Positions 17,957-27,680 of a stretch of 64,000 bases of DNA are shown in pieces. Location of the stretch: the NCBI RefSeq assembly GCF_000427295.1, contig NZ_ATNM01000156.1:90940-154939 (forward strand), given 5' to 3'. A model generated the notes under the pieces. The model saw nothing but the letters and a program-made list of their open reading frames with translations, was not told the DNA's origin and ran no database searches. The translations under genes were made by a program, and so were the position numbers. How positions within the stretch are numbered: position 1 is the stretch's first letter; each line of letters begins with the position of its first letter. This DNA comes from Cyclobacterium qasimii M12-11B (GTDB lineage Bacteria > Bacteroidota > Bacteroidia > Cytophagales > Cyclobacteriaceae).

Positions 17957-18996
17957 TTAACCTTTTTGTTTCGGTATTTTTATTTCTGTCACCACAAATT
18001 CATTTCCATAATTGAAAATCTTGAATGAAGCCTTGGTTCCAAAAATAAGTTTTAACCGTTGAATGGTATTTGCAATACCGTGTCCCTCCCCTTTTTTCTT
18101 GGTAGATCCAGATGGTTTTAACTGACCACTGTTCCTTACCCAGATGTATAAATCATCCAGCAATCCGACGGTACATTTTATCTCAATTAGTCCACCTTTC
18201 ATCAAATTTGAAATCCCATGTTTAATGCCATTTTCCACTATGGTCTGAAGCATCATCGGTGGGATTCTGTATTGATTGGTCTTGGGCTCTACATCATATA
18301 TTACCTTTAACCTTTCCTCAAACCGAATGGATTCTAGGTTCAAGTAATCCTTAACTGTCTTCATTTCATCCGCTAAGGAAATGGTCTTGTGCTTGTCTAC
18401 TACCAGGGAATACCTCAAAATATTAGACAATTGGGTGATGGCAGATTTGGCTTTGATTGGGTCTTCATCTACCAAAGCCCGGACACTGTTCAGGGCATTG
18501 AAAATAAAGTGGGGGTTTAATTGATTGCGTAGGTGGATAAGCTTAATCTCATTAATCCTTGCCTGGTATTGAAGACTGGAGTTGTAATTGTCTAGAAAAT
18601 AAAAAGAAAATACAACAAGGCCCACAAAGAGTAATAAAGAAAGCTTGTAAATAGGTTTACTATTATAACCAAAGGGCTGAAATCCTGAGGAACATGTAGG
18701 GTGCCGAAGATCCAGTTGATGAGGATTTGAGAGATCGTATTCAGAACTCCTAGAATCAAAACAGCGATCAAAACATGGCTTATAAGTTTGGCAATTGGGA
18801 ACTCCAGCCAACTTTTGTTTTTAATTAAGTATCGAAAAAAGTGGGTAGATACAAAATAGAAAATGGCCAAAGAAATATAGGCTCCAATTTGAATCGGAGT
18901 AATCCCTCGGGCCATAGATACAAAAAACAGGTTGACCAAAGCAAAGCTTAGCCAACCGAAAATTTGTAACAACCAATATAACTTGTATTTATTCAT
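17957..18996 (-). CDS. LytS/YehU-type sensor histidine kinase, frame broken
   Basis: The frame from ATG 18996 gives about four membrane helices and stops at 18592. The overlapping frame supplies the kinase: LRNQLNPHFIFNALNSVRAL with the phospho-accepting His, then IVENGIKHGI (N-box) and GEGHGIANTIQRLKLIFG (G-box). One more base in the A5 run at 18601-18605 joins them as LLYFLFYFLDNYNSS and gives about 346 residues, normal for this family. The signal sensed is unknown. The partner regulator follows directly. Confidence 0.87.
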
Positions 18997-19027
18997 TCAA
19001 ACCCTTCTTCCAGCTGCACCTTAGTTT

Positions 19028-19999
19028 TTACTGAATTGCGACTGTTTTGTTTAAAGGTATTTTGTCAAGAATTTTATTGATCAAATCACGTGTGCTGACA
19101 CCGTCTGCCTCTGCCTCATAATTTAAGATTATCCTGTGGTTAAGAACATCTTCAGCAATTTCTTTGATGTCTTCAGGTAATACATAATCTCTTCCTTGCA
19201 TAAAAGCATTTGCTTTGGCTGCGAGGTTTAGGTTTATTGAAGCCCTTGGTGAAGCACCGAATTGGATGTATTTCGCTTCTTCGTGCATGCCATATTTTTC
19301 AGGATACCTGGTAGAAAAGACCACTTCGATAATATAGTTTTCCAATGCTTCCGCTATCTGTACGTCATTAATGGCATTTCTTATGGCAAAAATATCTTCT
19401 TTACCCAAAACTGGGTTGACCTCTGAGGTGAAGTTAGCATTGGTCATTCTTCTCATGACTTCTAACTCATCAGATTTCGTAGGATAATCAATATTTACCT
19501 TCATCATAAACCTATCTACCTGGGCTTCAGGTAATGGGTAAGTTCCTTCCTGATCTACAGGGTTTTGAGTGGCCAATACCAGAAATGGTTTGTCAAGTGG
19601 AAAAGTAGTCTCACCAATGGTAACCTGTTTTTCCTGCATGGCTTCAAGTAAGGCGGATTGTACCTTGGCAGGAGACCTGTTAATCTCATCAGCCAAAACA
19701 ATATTCGAAAAGATGGGGCCTTTCTTTACCTCAAAATTAGCATTCAATTGATTGTAAATCATGGTCCCGATCAGATCAGCTGGCAATAGATCTGGGGTAA
19801 ACTGGATACGCTTAAAGTCCAGGTGAAGTACTTTTGATAGGGTATTTACGGTCAAAGTTTTGGCTAGACCGGGCACTCCCTCCAATAAAATGTGACCATT
19901 TGTAAATAGTCCAATTAAGAGCCTGTTGACCATTTTTTCTTGCCCAACTACAACTTTTTTTACTTCATTAATTACTTCCTTTATCTTCTCCTGATGCAT
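19028..19999 (-). CDS. MoxR family AAA+ ATPase
   Basis: 323 residues, a standard MoxR. Walker A is LLEGVPGLAKTLTVN near residue 37, Walker B is IVLADEINRSPAKVQ near 103, sensor 1 lies in LATQNPVDQEGTYPLPEAQ near 145, and GASPRASINL near 253 is the sensor-2 region. MoxR chaperone-like ATPases usually act with VWA/BatA-type membrane proteins encoded next door. None is next to this copy, so its partner is elsewhere. Distinct from the AAA+ at 4086. Confidence 0.92.
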   Translation of the reverse strand: MHQEKIKEVINEVKKVVVGQEKMVNRLLIGLFTNGHILLEGVPGLAKTLTVNTLSKVLHLDFKRIQFTPDLLPADLIGTMIYNQLNANFEVKKGPIFSNIVLADEINRSPAKVQSALLEAMQEKQVTIGETTFPLDKPFLVLATQNPVDQEGTYPLPEAQVDRFMMKVNIDYPTKSDELEVMRRMTNANFTSEVNPVLGKEDIFAIRNAINDVQIAEALENYIIEVVFSTRYPEKYGMHEEAKYIQFGASPRASINLNLAAKANAFMQGRDYVLPEDIKEIAEDVLNHRIILNYEAEADGVSTRDLINKILDKIPLNKTVAIQ

Positions 20000-20075
20000 A
20001 ATGGATATTTGAAATTTCTATTTATTTTTTGCCTATAAGAAGCCTAAATTAGAACAATTCATTCTTTATCGCAAT

Positions 20076-20732
20076 TTAGTACCTTTTCTTCTTTTTCGTT
20101 TTTTGATATTGAGGCTTTTTTATGCCCTCACTGGTTTGTCCTTTACCTGAAATGCCCAAAGTAGGGTAAAGTGTAGTGCCATCCAGAAGCCTAACATCAC
20201 CTACCCCAAATCCTTTAATGCTTAATCCTTCTAATGACCACCTCACCAGGCGAAGGGTTGGAAAGCCTACTGCCGCCGTCATTTTTCTTACCTGTCGATT
20301 TTTCCCCTCTTTGAGAGTAATGGCTATCCAGGAATCAGGTACATTTTTTCTAAACCGAATGGGCGGATCTCGTTCTGGTAATAAGCGCGCCACATCCTTA
20401 AGTCGTTCGGCCTTTGCTTTAAGGGTTTTGTGTATTTTTTTATTTACTGAAATTTCTACTCCCGACTCGAGATCTTTCAAGGCTTGATCCGTTATTTCCC
20501 CTTCTACCTGAACCCAATAGGTTCGTTCATGGGAATAATTCGGATCAAGTAATAAATGGTTTAACCGGGTGTCATTGGTCAGTAGCAATAAACCTTCGCT
20601 GTCCTTGTCCAGCCTACCGACAGGGTAAACATCGGATGGGAAATCACTAAGCATGCCCAGCGTATTTCCTTCTCCGCTAAATTGACTCAAAACACCAAAA
20701 GGCTTATAAACAATGTAATAACTAAGTGCCAT
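20076..20732 (-). CDS. rluE: 23S rRNA pseudouridine synthase, RluE/RsuA branch
   Basis: 218 residues without an S4 domain, as in RluE. The catalytic motif YPVGRLDKDSEGLLLLTND near residue 36 has the essential Asp. The KLKEG-like ITLKEGKNRQVRKMTAAVG motif near 140 is the family's second signature. It isomerises a uridine in 23S rRNA; RluE modifies U2457 in E. coli. The C-terminal tail is basic (KKPQYQKTKKKKRY). It is 8 bp downstream of the OmpA gene and probably cotranscribed. Confidence 0.87.
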   Translation of the reverse strand: MALSYYIVYKPFGVLSQFSGEGNTLGMLSDFPSDVYPVGRLDKDSEGLLLLTNDTRLNHLLLDPNYSHERTYWVQVEGEITDQALKDLESGVEISVNKKIHKTLKAKAERLKDVARLLPERDPPIRFRKNVPDSWIAITLKEGKNRQVRKMTAAVGFPTLRLVRWSLEGLSIKGFGVGDVRLLDGTTLYPTLGISGKGQTSEGIKKPQYQKTKKKKRY

Positions 20733-20740
20733 AATTTCTT

Positions 20741-21577
20741 TTACCGCAACAATTGGAATAGTTCGTTTAATTGAGGGGTAAGAATGATTTCAGTCCTCCT
20801 GTTTTTTGCCCTTCCTTCAGCTGTTTCATTTGAGGTCTTTGGATAGTAGAAACTTCTTCCTGCCGCAGTCACCCGCTCGGGAACTACATCATAAGAGTTG
20901 GTTAAAATACGCACAATCGCAGTAGCTCTGGCAGTACTCAAGGCCCAATTGTCTTCAAATTTACCACGTATAGGAACATTGTCTGTATGTCCTTCGACTA
21001 ATATTTGTATGTCAGGACTGTTATTGATCACGACAGCTAATTTACTGAGGGCCTCTTTGCCATCTTTATTAACAGTGGCACTCCCCGATGGAAACAATAA
21101 CTTGTCCTGTAAAGAGACGTACAATTTACCATCCTGTTCATATACCTGCAACTCATCTGACCGGTATTGAACCAGCGCTTTGTCAATTGTGGTTTTCAAG
21201 CTTTCCATCACCGCTTTTTGCTCATCCAGTAGACTTTGTAATAGATCTAACCTTTCCTGCTGCTCCACCATGCGCTGGTCTTTTGCAGAAAGCTCTTGTT
21301 GAACAGAGGAAGAGGTAGCAATGGCCCTGTCAAGCTTGGCATCAAGGGCAGCGTTTTTGCTTTTATAGGTAGCTATTTCCTCTTGCAGCTTTTCGGCCTT
21401 TGCCTTAAAGTCCTCAAGACTGTTATTGGTACTGTCCAGGTTATTTTCAGTCTCCCTCAATGAACGCATCATTTCTGCATTCCTTATATTTACTTCGTTG
21501 TATTTCTTTTGGGGTACGCATGAATACCATAAAGGAATCAATAGTACGATACTTCGAAAAATTATCTTGTTCCACAT
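20741..21577 (-). CDS. OmpA-family peptidoglycan-binding lipoprotein
   Basis: 278 residues. The signal ends in a lipobox (LWYSC), a long coiled coil spans roughly residues 35-130, and the OmpA C-terminal domain follows with ILVEGHTDNVPI near 195 and the NRRTEI motif near 262. The GHTDN and NRRTE residues contact diaminopimelate in peptidoglycan. Probable outer-membrane lipoprotein tethering the envelope, in the MotB/Pal-like class. First gene of an apparent operon with rluE. Confidence 0.9.
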   Translation of the reverse strand: MWNKIIFRSIVLLIPLWYSCVPQKKYNEVNIRNAEMMRSLRETENNLDSTNNSLEDFKAKAEKLQEEIATYKSKNAALDAKLDRAIATSSSVQQELSAKDQRMVEQQERLDLLQSLLDEQKAVMESLKTTIDKALVQYRSDELQVYEQDGKLYVSLQDKLLFPSGSATVNKDGKEALSKLAVVINNSPDIQILVEGHTDNVPIRGKFEDNWALSTARATAIVRILTNSYDVVPERVTAAGRSFYYPKTSNETAEGRAKNRRTEIILTPQLNELFQLLR

Positions 21578-21663
21578 AATTGTCTAGTTTTAAGAAACCT
21601 GTAACGAAAAACATACCAATTTAAGGGCTTCTGCTGAAAACATCGCTTTTTCGACCAAATAGT

Positions 21664-23757
21664 TCAAGAAATCCTGCTCCAATTCATTTCATTCTTTTTC
21701 AACCGCGACAACTGATCTGCTATTGGCTTATTTTCCTGACTGTTAAGATGAGGGTCTTTTTCCAAAATGGATTGGGCAGACGCCCGGGCCTGAACCAGAA
21801 TCTCACTGTCTCTACCAATATCTGCAATTTTTAAATCCGTAATGCCTGATTGTTGAGTGCCAGCTAAATCACCAGGTCCCCTTAGCTTTAGGTCTACATC
21901 TGCGATCTCAAATCCATCATTGGTTCTCACCATGGTATCAAGGCGTACCCTACTGTCTTTGCTCAATTCGTATTTGCTCATTAATACACAGTAGGATTGG
22001 TCCGAACCCCTTCCTACGCGTCCTCTCAACTGGTGTAACTGTGAGAGGCCAAATCTTTCTGCGTTCTCTATTACCATAACAGAGGCATTCGGGACATTTA
22101 CTCCAACTTCTATGACAGTGGTTGCAACCATGATTTTCGTCTCATTTTTTACAAACCTATTCATCTCAAAATCCTTGTCAACGGGTTTCATGTTGCCATG
22201 AAGTATACCTATAGGTAGATTTGGGAATGCCCGACAAATGCTTTCATGGCCATCCATTAAACTTTTGAGGTCCATTTTTTCAGAATCTTCAATCAAGGGG
22301 TAGACAATATAGACCTGACGGCCCTTTTCAATTTCTTTTTTCAAAAAGCCAAAGACCTTAAGCCTGTCCTTGTCATACCTGTGCACTGTTTGGATGGGTT
22401 TTCTTCCTGCAGGCATTTCATCAATTACAGAAATATCCAGATCGCCATATACCGTCATGGCAAGGGTTCTAGGGATTGGTGTGGCGGTCATCACGAGCAC
22501 ATGTGGGTAAAAGTCAGTGTTCTTTCCCCATAACTTGGCTCTTTGGGCTACTCCAAATCGATGTTGTTCATCGATGATAGCCAGGCCTAACTGTTTGAAT
22601 ACCACCACATCTTCTAAGAGGGCATGGGTTCCTACCAGTAAATTGAGTTCTCCTGATTTTAATGCTTCATGAATAATCGCACGATTTTTTTTGCTTGTAG
22701 AGCCTGTCAGTAGAGCAATCTTTAGCCCCATTTTTTCGGAAAAATCTTTTAATCCTTCGTAATGCTGTGTGGCCAGGATTTCGGTTGGAGCCATTAGGCA
22801 GGTTTGAAAACCTGAATCCACCGCTACCAAAAGACAAATAAATGCAACTATGGTTTTGCCCGAACCAACATCTCCCTGAACCAATCGATTCATTTGTAAG
22901 CCAGATTTCAGGTTGTTGTATATTTCTCTAATGACTCTTTTTTGGGCATTTGTAAGGTCAAAAGGCAAAAATTCCTTGTAAAACTTTGTTAATAGTCCTG
23001 TTTTGTCCAAAACTTTTCCCCTGAATGTTTCGGTTCTGGTCAGGTTCATTTTTAGCAGCCGCAATTGTAAGAAAAAGAATTCTTCAAACTTTAGGCGATA
23101 GAGGGCTTTTTTTAATGCCTGATGGCCGGAAGGAAAGTGAATTTCTTTTAGGGCTATAGGTTTGGGCTCTAAGCTCAGCGATTGGCAAAGAGAAAAGGGC
23201 AGGGTTTCGGGTACCTTTGGAAGTACCAGAGGGAGCAAGGTCTCTAATATTTTGGACAAACCTTTGCTGTCAAGGTACCTGCTTCGCAATTTTTCAGTGG
23301 TTGGATAGACCGGCTGAAAGTTAACTTCCTTTTCCTGCTTATTGGTGAGGGGTTCAAGTTCAGGATGGGCAATGCTTATTTTTCTTCCAAACTGCTGTGG
23401 TTTTCCGAAAACGATCATTGGGGCACCTTTTACCAGTCTTTTGCTTACCCATTGTATGCCTTTGAACCAAGTCAATTCTATTGCGCCTGTTTCATCCCGA
23501 AACTGAGCTACCAGACGCTTTTTTCTGCCATCACCGATAGTCTCCATGGAGTAGATCGATCCGATCAACTGCACCTGTTGCATGTCTGATCGGATGTCGC
23601 TAATCTTATAAAATTTTGTCCTGTCCTCATACCTGAAAGGATAGTGCTGTAGCATTTCACCGAAGGTAAAAATATCCAACTCCTTATTGATCAAAGCTGC
23701 TTTTTGAGGGCCTACTCCTTTCAGGTATTCAATTTTAGTATCAAAGAATCCAGACAA
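21664..23757 (-). CDS. recG: ATP-dependent DNA helicase RecG
   Basis: 697 residues, full length. An N-terminal wedge/OB region precedes the helicase: Walker A LVQGDVGSGKTIVAF near residue 290, DEQH motif AIIDEQHRFGVAQR near 395, MTATPIPRTLAMT near 420, and motif VI QLRGRVGRGSDQSYC near 580. RecG remodels stalled replication forks and branched recombination intermediates. It starts 18 bp behind the APH-fold kinase gene; cotranscription is possible. Confidence 0.96.
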   Translation of the reverse strand: MSGFFDTKIEYLKGVGPQKAALINKELDIFTFGEMLQHYPFRYEDRTKFYKISDIRSDMQQVQLIGSIYSMETIGDGRKKRLVAQFRDETGAIELTWFKGIQWVSKRLVKGAPMIVFGKPQQFGRKISIAHPELEPLTNKQEKEVNFQPVYPTTEKLRSRYLDSKGLSKILETLLPLVLPKVPETLPFSLCQSLSLEPKPIALKEIHFPSGHQALKKALYRLKFEEFFFLQLRLLKMNLTRTETFRGKVLDKTGLLTKFYKEFLPFDLTNAQKRVIREIYNNLKSGLQMNRLVQGDVGSGKTIVAFICLLVAVDSGFQTCLMAPTEILATQHYEGLKDFSEKMGLKIALLTGSTSKKNRAIIHEALKSGELNLLVGTHALLEDVVVFKQLGLAIIDEQHRFGVAQRAKLWGKNTDFYPHVLVMTATPIPRTLAMTVYGDLDISVIDEMPAGRKPIQTVHRYDKDRLKVFGFLKKEIEKGRQVYIVYPLIEDSEKMDLKSLMDGHESICRAFPNLPIGILHGNMKPVDKDFEMNRFVKNETKIMVATTVIEVGVNVPNASVMVIENAERFGLSQLHQLRGRVGRGSDQSYCVLMSKYELSKDSRVRLDTMVRTNDGFEIADVDLKLRGPGDLAGTQQSGITDLKIADIGRDSEILVQARASAQSILEKDPHLNSQENKPIADQLSRLKKNEMNWSRIS

Positions 23758-23775
23758 GTCTTACTATTTAATGCT

Positions 23776-24846
23776 TCACAGAAATTTTCTCTTTAGATTC
23801 GTTTCAAGCGTTTTGATCTCCTCTCTTTTTTCCATAAAAGCCGTCAACAATTCTGCTTGATTTTTTGATCGGTGAAGATTTTGTTCCACGTAATCTACTT
23901 GATAATAAGTGTTTCCCTGGAGGTGGTCCGTTAGAAAGCGAAGGCCCATGATAAGTGTCATCATTTCAGCGCCAAATGACAGAGAGTTTAACTCTTCCTC
24001 AGTAACATGCCCCGCAAGGACGGTATAAAAACCTTCAAGAAGTCCTTCATATTTGACCATGTCGATCTTTATTTTTCCCCAGTCTAAAGAAGATTCATCT
24101 CTGGTACAGGCCACTGTGCGGGCAAGGTCTCCAAAATCATAGAACACGAAACCGGCCATAATGGTATCCAGATCTATTACTGCATTGACTTTCTTCAAGT
24201 CTTCACTAAAGATCAGGTTGTTTATCTTGGTGTCATTATGGGTTGCCCTGAGTGGTAACTTATTACGGTAAATCCCATATTGTTCGAGTAAATCCTTGCG
24301 CGTTTCATAATAGGCAATCATCTCTCTGGTTTCCTCATCTATTTCAATGGCTGGGGCTTTTAATGCGGCATCAAATTGACTATAGCGCCATCCGAGGTGA
24401 TGGAAATCCTGAATGGTATCCTGAAGTTTGTTGGAATCTGTAGGTAAAAAGACCAGTACAAAATGAGCAAAGGCTTCCGCTGCTTTGCTTGCCTGCTCTT
24501 TATAGTCAATATCATCTCTGGTTACACCATTGACGAAGGGAAAAAGCCTGTATAGGCCTCCATCCAATTCTGTAAATAGGCCCCCATCAATGTTGGGAAT
24601 AGGGAGGGGCAATACAAAAGGAATGTTGGCAGGGTCAAAATTATCAAGTAGGTAGCCCAGGTTATTTGAAATCCGTTCTGGGTATTTAAAAACGGTATCA
24701 TTAAATTCCTGTAATATAAAGGACTGGGTGCTGCTTTCCACCTTGTACGTTTTATGGATATGTCCCGAGCCAAACCTATTGGCAATCAGGTTGTCTGCAT
24801 CTAACTTATAGGCAGCTTTGAGCGCATCCAATATTGTATCTTTCAT
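23776..24846 (-). CDS. APH-fold sugar kinase, N-acetylhexosamine 1-kinase-like
   Basis: 356 residues. The phosphotransferase fold is shown by the N-lobe GSGHIHKTYKVES and the catalytic loop RATHNDTKINNLIF near residue 200, followed by AVIDLDTIMAGFVFYDFGD near 225 with the metal-binding Asp. That combination resembles NahK, which phosphorylates GlcNAc or GalNAc at C1, and is common in Bacteroidota. The substrate is inference. It is transcribed divergently from a sodium/solute symporter across a 297-bp region; together they may take up and phosphorylate one sugar. Confidence 0.78.
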   Translation of the reverse strand: MKDTILDALKAAYKLDADNLIANRFGSGHIHKTYKVESSTQSFILQEFNDTVFKYPERISNNLGYLLDNFDPANIPFVLPLPIPNIDGGLFTELDGGLYRLFPFVNGVTRDDIDYKEQASKAAEAFAHFVLVFLPTDSNKLQDTIQDFHHLGWRYSQFDAALKAPAIEIDEETREMIAYYETRKDLLEQYGIYRNKLPLRATHNDTKINNLIFSEDLKKVNAVIDLDTIMAGFVFYDFGDLARTVACTRDESSLDWGKIKIDMVKYEGLLEGFYTVLAGHVTEEELNSLSFGAEMMTLIMGLRFLTDHLQGNTYYQVDYVEQNLHRSKNQAELLTAFMEKREEIKTLETNLKRKFL

Positions 24847-24890
24847 AGTAATAATTCGAAGTTCTTAGAAGCTAAAGAGATTTAAGTTGG

Positions 24891-24911
24891 CCCTTTGGCA
24901 TTTCCAAAGGG
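24891..24911. promoter_or_regulatory. palindrome between divergent kinase and symporter genes
   Basis: CCCTTTGG and CCAAAGGG form a perfect 8-bp inverted repeat around CATTT. It is 45 bp upstream of the kinase start and 49 bp before a TACCTTTG element for the symporter. Its position suits an operator, but no regulator is known. Confidence 0.4.
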
Positions 24912-24959
24912 TAAATTTACAATACTTTTAAATTATATATTATTGAAAGGGTTTATATT

Positions 24960-24967
24960 TACCTTTG
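24960..24967 (+). promoter_or_regulatory. putative symporter promoter, -7 element
   Basis: TACCTTTG matches the Bacteroidota TAnnTTTG box. It would give a leader of about 170 nt before the ATG at 25144. No convincing -33 box is seen. Confidence 0.35.
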
Positions 24968-25143
24968 TAGTCTTTTGAAACACTTTAAAAGGGTAAATAC
25001 TTCCCGTTCCACAAATATTTAAAGGAATTAATTAAAATAATTGAAAAAGTTTTATTTATTTAGAAAAATTTTCTTCTTACTCGAAGGTTGAAAAGTTAGT
25101 TTATAGCCATTATTCGAAAAAATTAAAATATAAATACTTCATC

Positions 25144-26919
25144 ATGAATATTTCAATCCTTGATTGGGCAATAATCATTGCATTTTTTATTATTTCCATG
25201 CTAATAGGGGTATACGCCTCTAAAACAGCGGGTAAAAACGCTAAAGAATTCTTCCTTTCCGGAAGGAATATGCCATGGTGGTTATTAGGTGTTAGTATGG
25301 TGGCTACTACCTTTTCAGCAGATACACCCAATTTGGTAACCGATATTGTTAGAAAAAATGGTGTTTCAGGTAACTGGGTTTGGTGGGCTTTCCTATTGAC
25401 AGGGATGTTGACAGTCTTTGTTTACGCAAAACTTTGGAGAAGATCTGAAGTCACTACTGACTTAGAATTTTATGAACTTAGGTATGGAGGTAAAGCCGCT
25501 GCTTTTTTAAGAGCATTTAGGGCTTTGTATCTGGGTGTCTTTTTCAATGTGGTGATCATGGCAACGGTTTCCCTTGCTGCGATTAAGATCTTTGGCGTGA
25601 TGCTAGGGCTTAGTTCGATTGAAACGCTTTTGATTGTCTCTGTGGTTACTGTGTTTTATAGTTCTTTGGGAGGTTTAAAAGGTGTTTTGCTTACTGACTT
25701 TTTTCAGTTTTTCATCGCCATGGCTGGTGCCTTCGGTGCAGCCATTTATATTGTTACCTTGCCTGAAATTGGAAGTCTTGATGCATTGTTGACACATCCA
25801 AATGTAGTGGGTAAACTAAATATCATTCCAGACTTTAGTGATTGGAACGTATTGATACCTTTATTTATAATGCCTTTGGCCATACAGTGGTGGGCTACAT
25901 GGTACCCAGGTGCAGAGCCAGGTGGTGGAGGTTATATCGCTCAACGAATGTTATCAGCCAAAGATGAGAAAAATGCGATTGGTGCAACATTGTTGTTTAA
26001 CATCACCCATTATGCCATTCGACCTTGGCCTTGGATTATTATTGCTTTGTCTTCCCTCATTCTTTTCCCTCAGTTGAGTGATATGCAGGCGGCTTTTCCT
26101 CATATTGAAGAGAGCAAGCTTGGAGATGATTTAGCTTACTCTGCAATGCTTACCTTCCTTCCTAAGGGGCTTATTGGGATTGTGTTAGCATCGTTGATCG
26201 CCGCAGTAATGTCTACCTTGTCAACACACCTTAACTGGGGTTCCTCTTATGTAGTTAACGATTTTTACGCTAGATTTATTAAGCCAGAGGCTTCTGACAA
26301 AGAACTTGTTGCTGTTGGTAGAATTTCTACCGTTGGGCTTATGTTGCTTGCCGCATTATTGGCCACAGTGCTTTCCAATGCCCTTGAAGCTTTCAATATC
26401 CTGTTACAGATTGGTGCAGGTACAGGTTTGATATTTATCTTACGTTGGTTTTGGTGGAGAATAAATGCTTATACTGAAATCTCTGCAATGATCGTTTCCT
26501 TTATAGTGGCGATTTATTTTGAGTCAATTCACAACAAATTAGGCTTTTGGCCTATACCGGAAGACATGGGTTACCTGAAATTACTTTTGGGTGTATCTAT
26601 AACAACGATTACTTGGGTGTCTGTAACCTTATTGACCAAACCAGAGGATGATGAAGTACTAGTGGCTTTCTATAAAAAAGTAAGGCCAGCATCTTATGGT
26701 TGGAAAAAATTATTGATCAAACACCCTGAGGTAAAAGAAGAAGTTGGTCAACTGCCTATGGAAATAGGATTGATGCTGATAGCTTCAATTATGGTCTTCT
26801 CGGCTTTATTTGGTGTAGGGTTCTGGATTTATGGCGAAACAATACCTGCTATCATTGCTACAGCTATTACAATTGCTGGTGGTGTGCTAGTTTATAAAGG
26901 TTGGAAAAAAATGAGGTAA
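25144..26919 (+). CDS. sodium:solute symporter (SSS family)
   Basis: 591 residues with about 13-14 hydrophobic segments from residue 8 (LDWAIIIAFFIISMLIGVYA) to the C-terminus. GKNAKEFFLSGRNMPWW and the VATTFSADTPNLV stretch match the first-helix region of SSS transporters, and the VMSTLSTHLNWGSSYVVND segment near 358 carries the second sodium-site helix. Inner-membrane sodium-driven uptake, probably of a sugar or derivative. The 5' region contains an inverted repeat and promoter-like box. Confidence 0.9.
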   Translation: MNISILDWAIIIAFFIISMLIGVYASKTAGKNAKEFFLSGRNMPWWLLGVSMVATTFSADTPNLVTDIVRKNGVSGNWVWWAFLLTGMLTVFVYAKLWRRSEVTTDLEFYELRYGGKAAAFLRAFRALYLGVFFNVVIMATVSLAAIKIFGVMLGLSSIETLLIVSVVTVFYSSLGGLKGVLLTDFFQFFIAMAGAFGAAIYIVTLPEIGSLDALLTHPNVVGKLNIIPDFSDWNVLIPLFIMPLAIQWWATWYPGAEPGGGGYIAQRMLSAKDEKNAIGATLLFNITHYAIRPWPWIIIALSSLILFPQLSDMQAAFPHIEESKLGDDLAYSAMLTFLPKGLIGIVLASLIAAVMSTLSTHLNWGSSYVVNDFYARFIKPEASDKELVAVGRISTVGLMLLAALLATVLSNALEAFNILLQIGAGTGLIFILRWFWWRINAYTEISAMIVSFIVAIYFESIHNKLGFWPIPEDMGYLKLLLGVSITTITWVSVTLLTKPEDDEVLVAFYKKVRPASYGWKKLLIKHPEVKEEVGQLPMEIGLMLIASIMVFSALFGVGFWIYGETIPAIIATAITIAGGVLVYKGWKKMR

Positions 26920-26960
26920 TCCTAAAGGGATTGCTTTTTACAGATTATGACCAGAAATAA

Positions 26961-26995
26961 AGGGTGTTTCCACTTATTAATAGTTGGAACACCCT
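26961..26995 (+). terminator. stem-loop behind the symporter gene
   Basis: AGGGTGTTTCCA at 26961-26972 pairs with TGGAACACCCT at 26985-26995 with one bulge. The tail is only weakly T-rich, so this is a probable but not strong terminator. Confidence 0.5.
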
Positions 26996-27035
26996 TATAG
27001 CAGTTGAATATTTAAGTCATTCCAAAAGAAAACTT

Positions 27036-27452
27036 ATGGCTAATAAAACGGCTGAAATATTAAAAGACAATAACCTAAGAGTAACCAGTTGCAGGAGAGA
27101 TGTGCTTTCAACTTTTCTTAACAGGAAAATAGCCTTGTCTCATGCTGACCTTGAAGATGCATTAAAGGATAATTTTGATAGGGTAACTATTTATAGAACG
27201 CTGAAAACGTTTTTGGAGAATGACCTTGTTCATAAAGTGCTGGACGATACTGGGGCTGCCAAATATGCACTGTGCAACCATAGTTCAGATGTCCCTCACC
27301 ATGATCACGAGCATGTACATTTCAAATGTGAGAAGTGTGGGAATACAAGTTGTTTGGATGAAATTTCCCTCCCAAAGGTATCACTACCGAAAGGCTATGA
27401 GCTAAGGGAAATGAATTTATTGATTCAGGGAATTTGCAACAAGTGCAAATAA
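27036..27452 (+). CDS. Fur-family transcriptional regulator
   Basis: 138 residues from ATG 27036, chosen because MANKTAEILKDNNLRVTSCR is a normal Fur N-terminus. Winged-helix domain with FDRVTIYRTLKTFLENDLV near 50; metal site in HHDHEHVHFKCEKCGNTSCL near 95, and a second CNKCK pair at the C-terminus, completing two CxxC zinc motifs. It is a metal- or peroxide-responsive repressor of the Fur/Zur/PerR group. The His-rich stretch and small size fit Zur-like proteins, but the class is not decided. Confidence 0.9.
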   Translation: MANKTAEILKDNNLRVTSCRRDVLSTFLNRKIALSHADLEDALKDNFDRVTIYRTLKTFLENDLVHKVLDDTGAAKYALCNHSSDVPHHDHEHVHFKCEKCGNTSCLDEISLPKVSLPKGYELREMNLLIQGICNKCK

Positions 27453-27455
27453 AAA

Positions 27456-27680
27456 TTAAAAGGCTATTGGTTTCTTTTCCTTCTCATCTGAAGGCCAAAC
27501 GATACCTGGTGGTAAATCTATAACAGGTGGTGTATTGTCTTCTACTCCGCCATCACCATCTTCATCATTGTTTTTCCGGTTTCGTTTGATTTTAGACCTA
27601 GTAAGTGTGGCCACAAAGTATATCAATACCACGTAGGCTACACCACATAAAATCAAATCTATCACCAGGCTATTCATCAT
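27456..27680 (-). CDS. small single-span membrane protein, unknown
   Basis: 74 residues: one hydrophobic helix (LVIDLILCGVAYVVLIYFVA), a basic patch (RSKIKRNRK), an acidic stretch (NDEDGDGGVED) and a proline-rich tail. The positive charge after the helix places the tail in the cytoplasm. It converges on the Fur gene with a 3-bp gap. I recognise no family. The charge pattern and helix look like a genuine small membrane protein rather than a chance frame. Confidence 0.65.
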   Translation of the reverse strand: MMNSLVIDLILCGVAYVVLIYFVATLTRSKIKRNRKNNDEDGDGGVEDNTPPVIDLPPGIVWPSDEKEKKPIAF

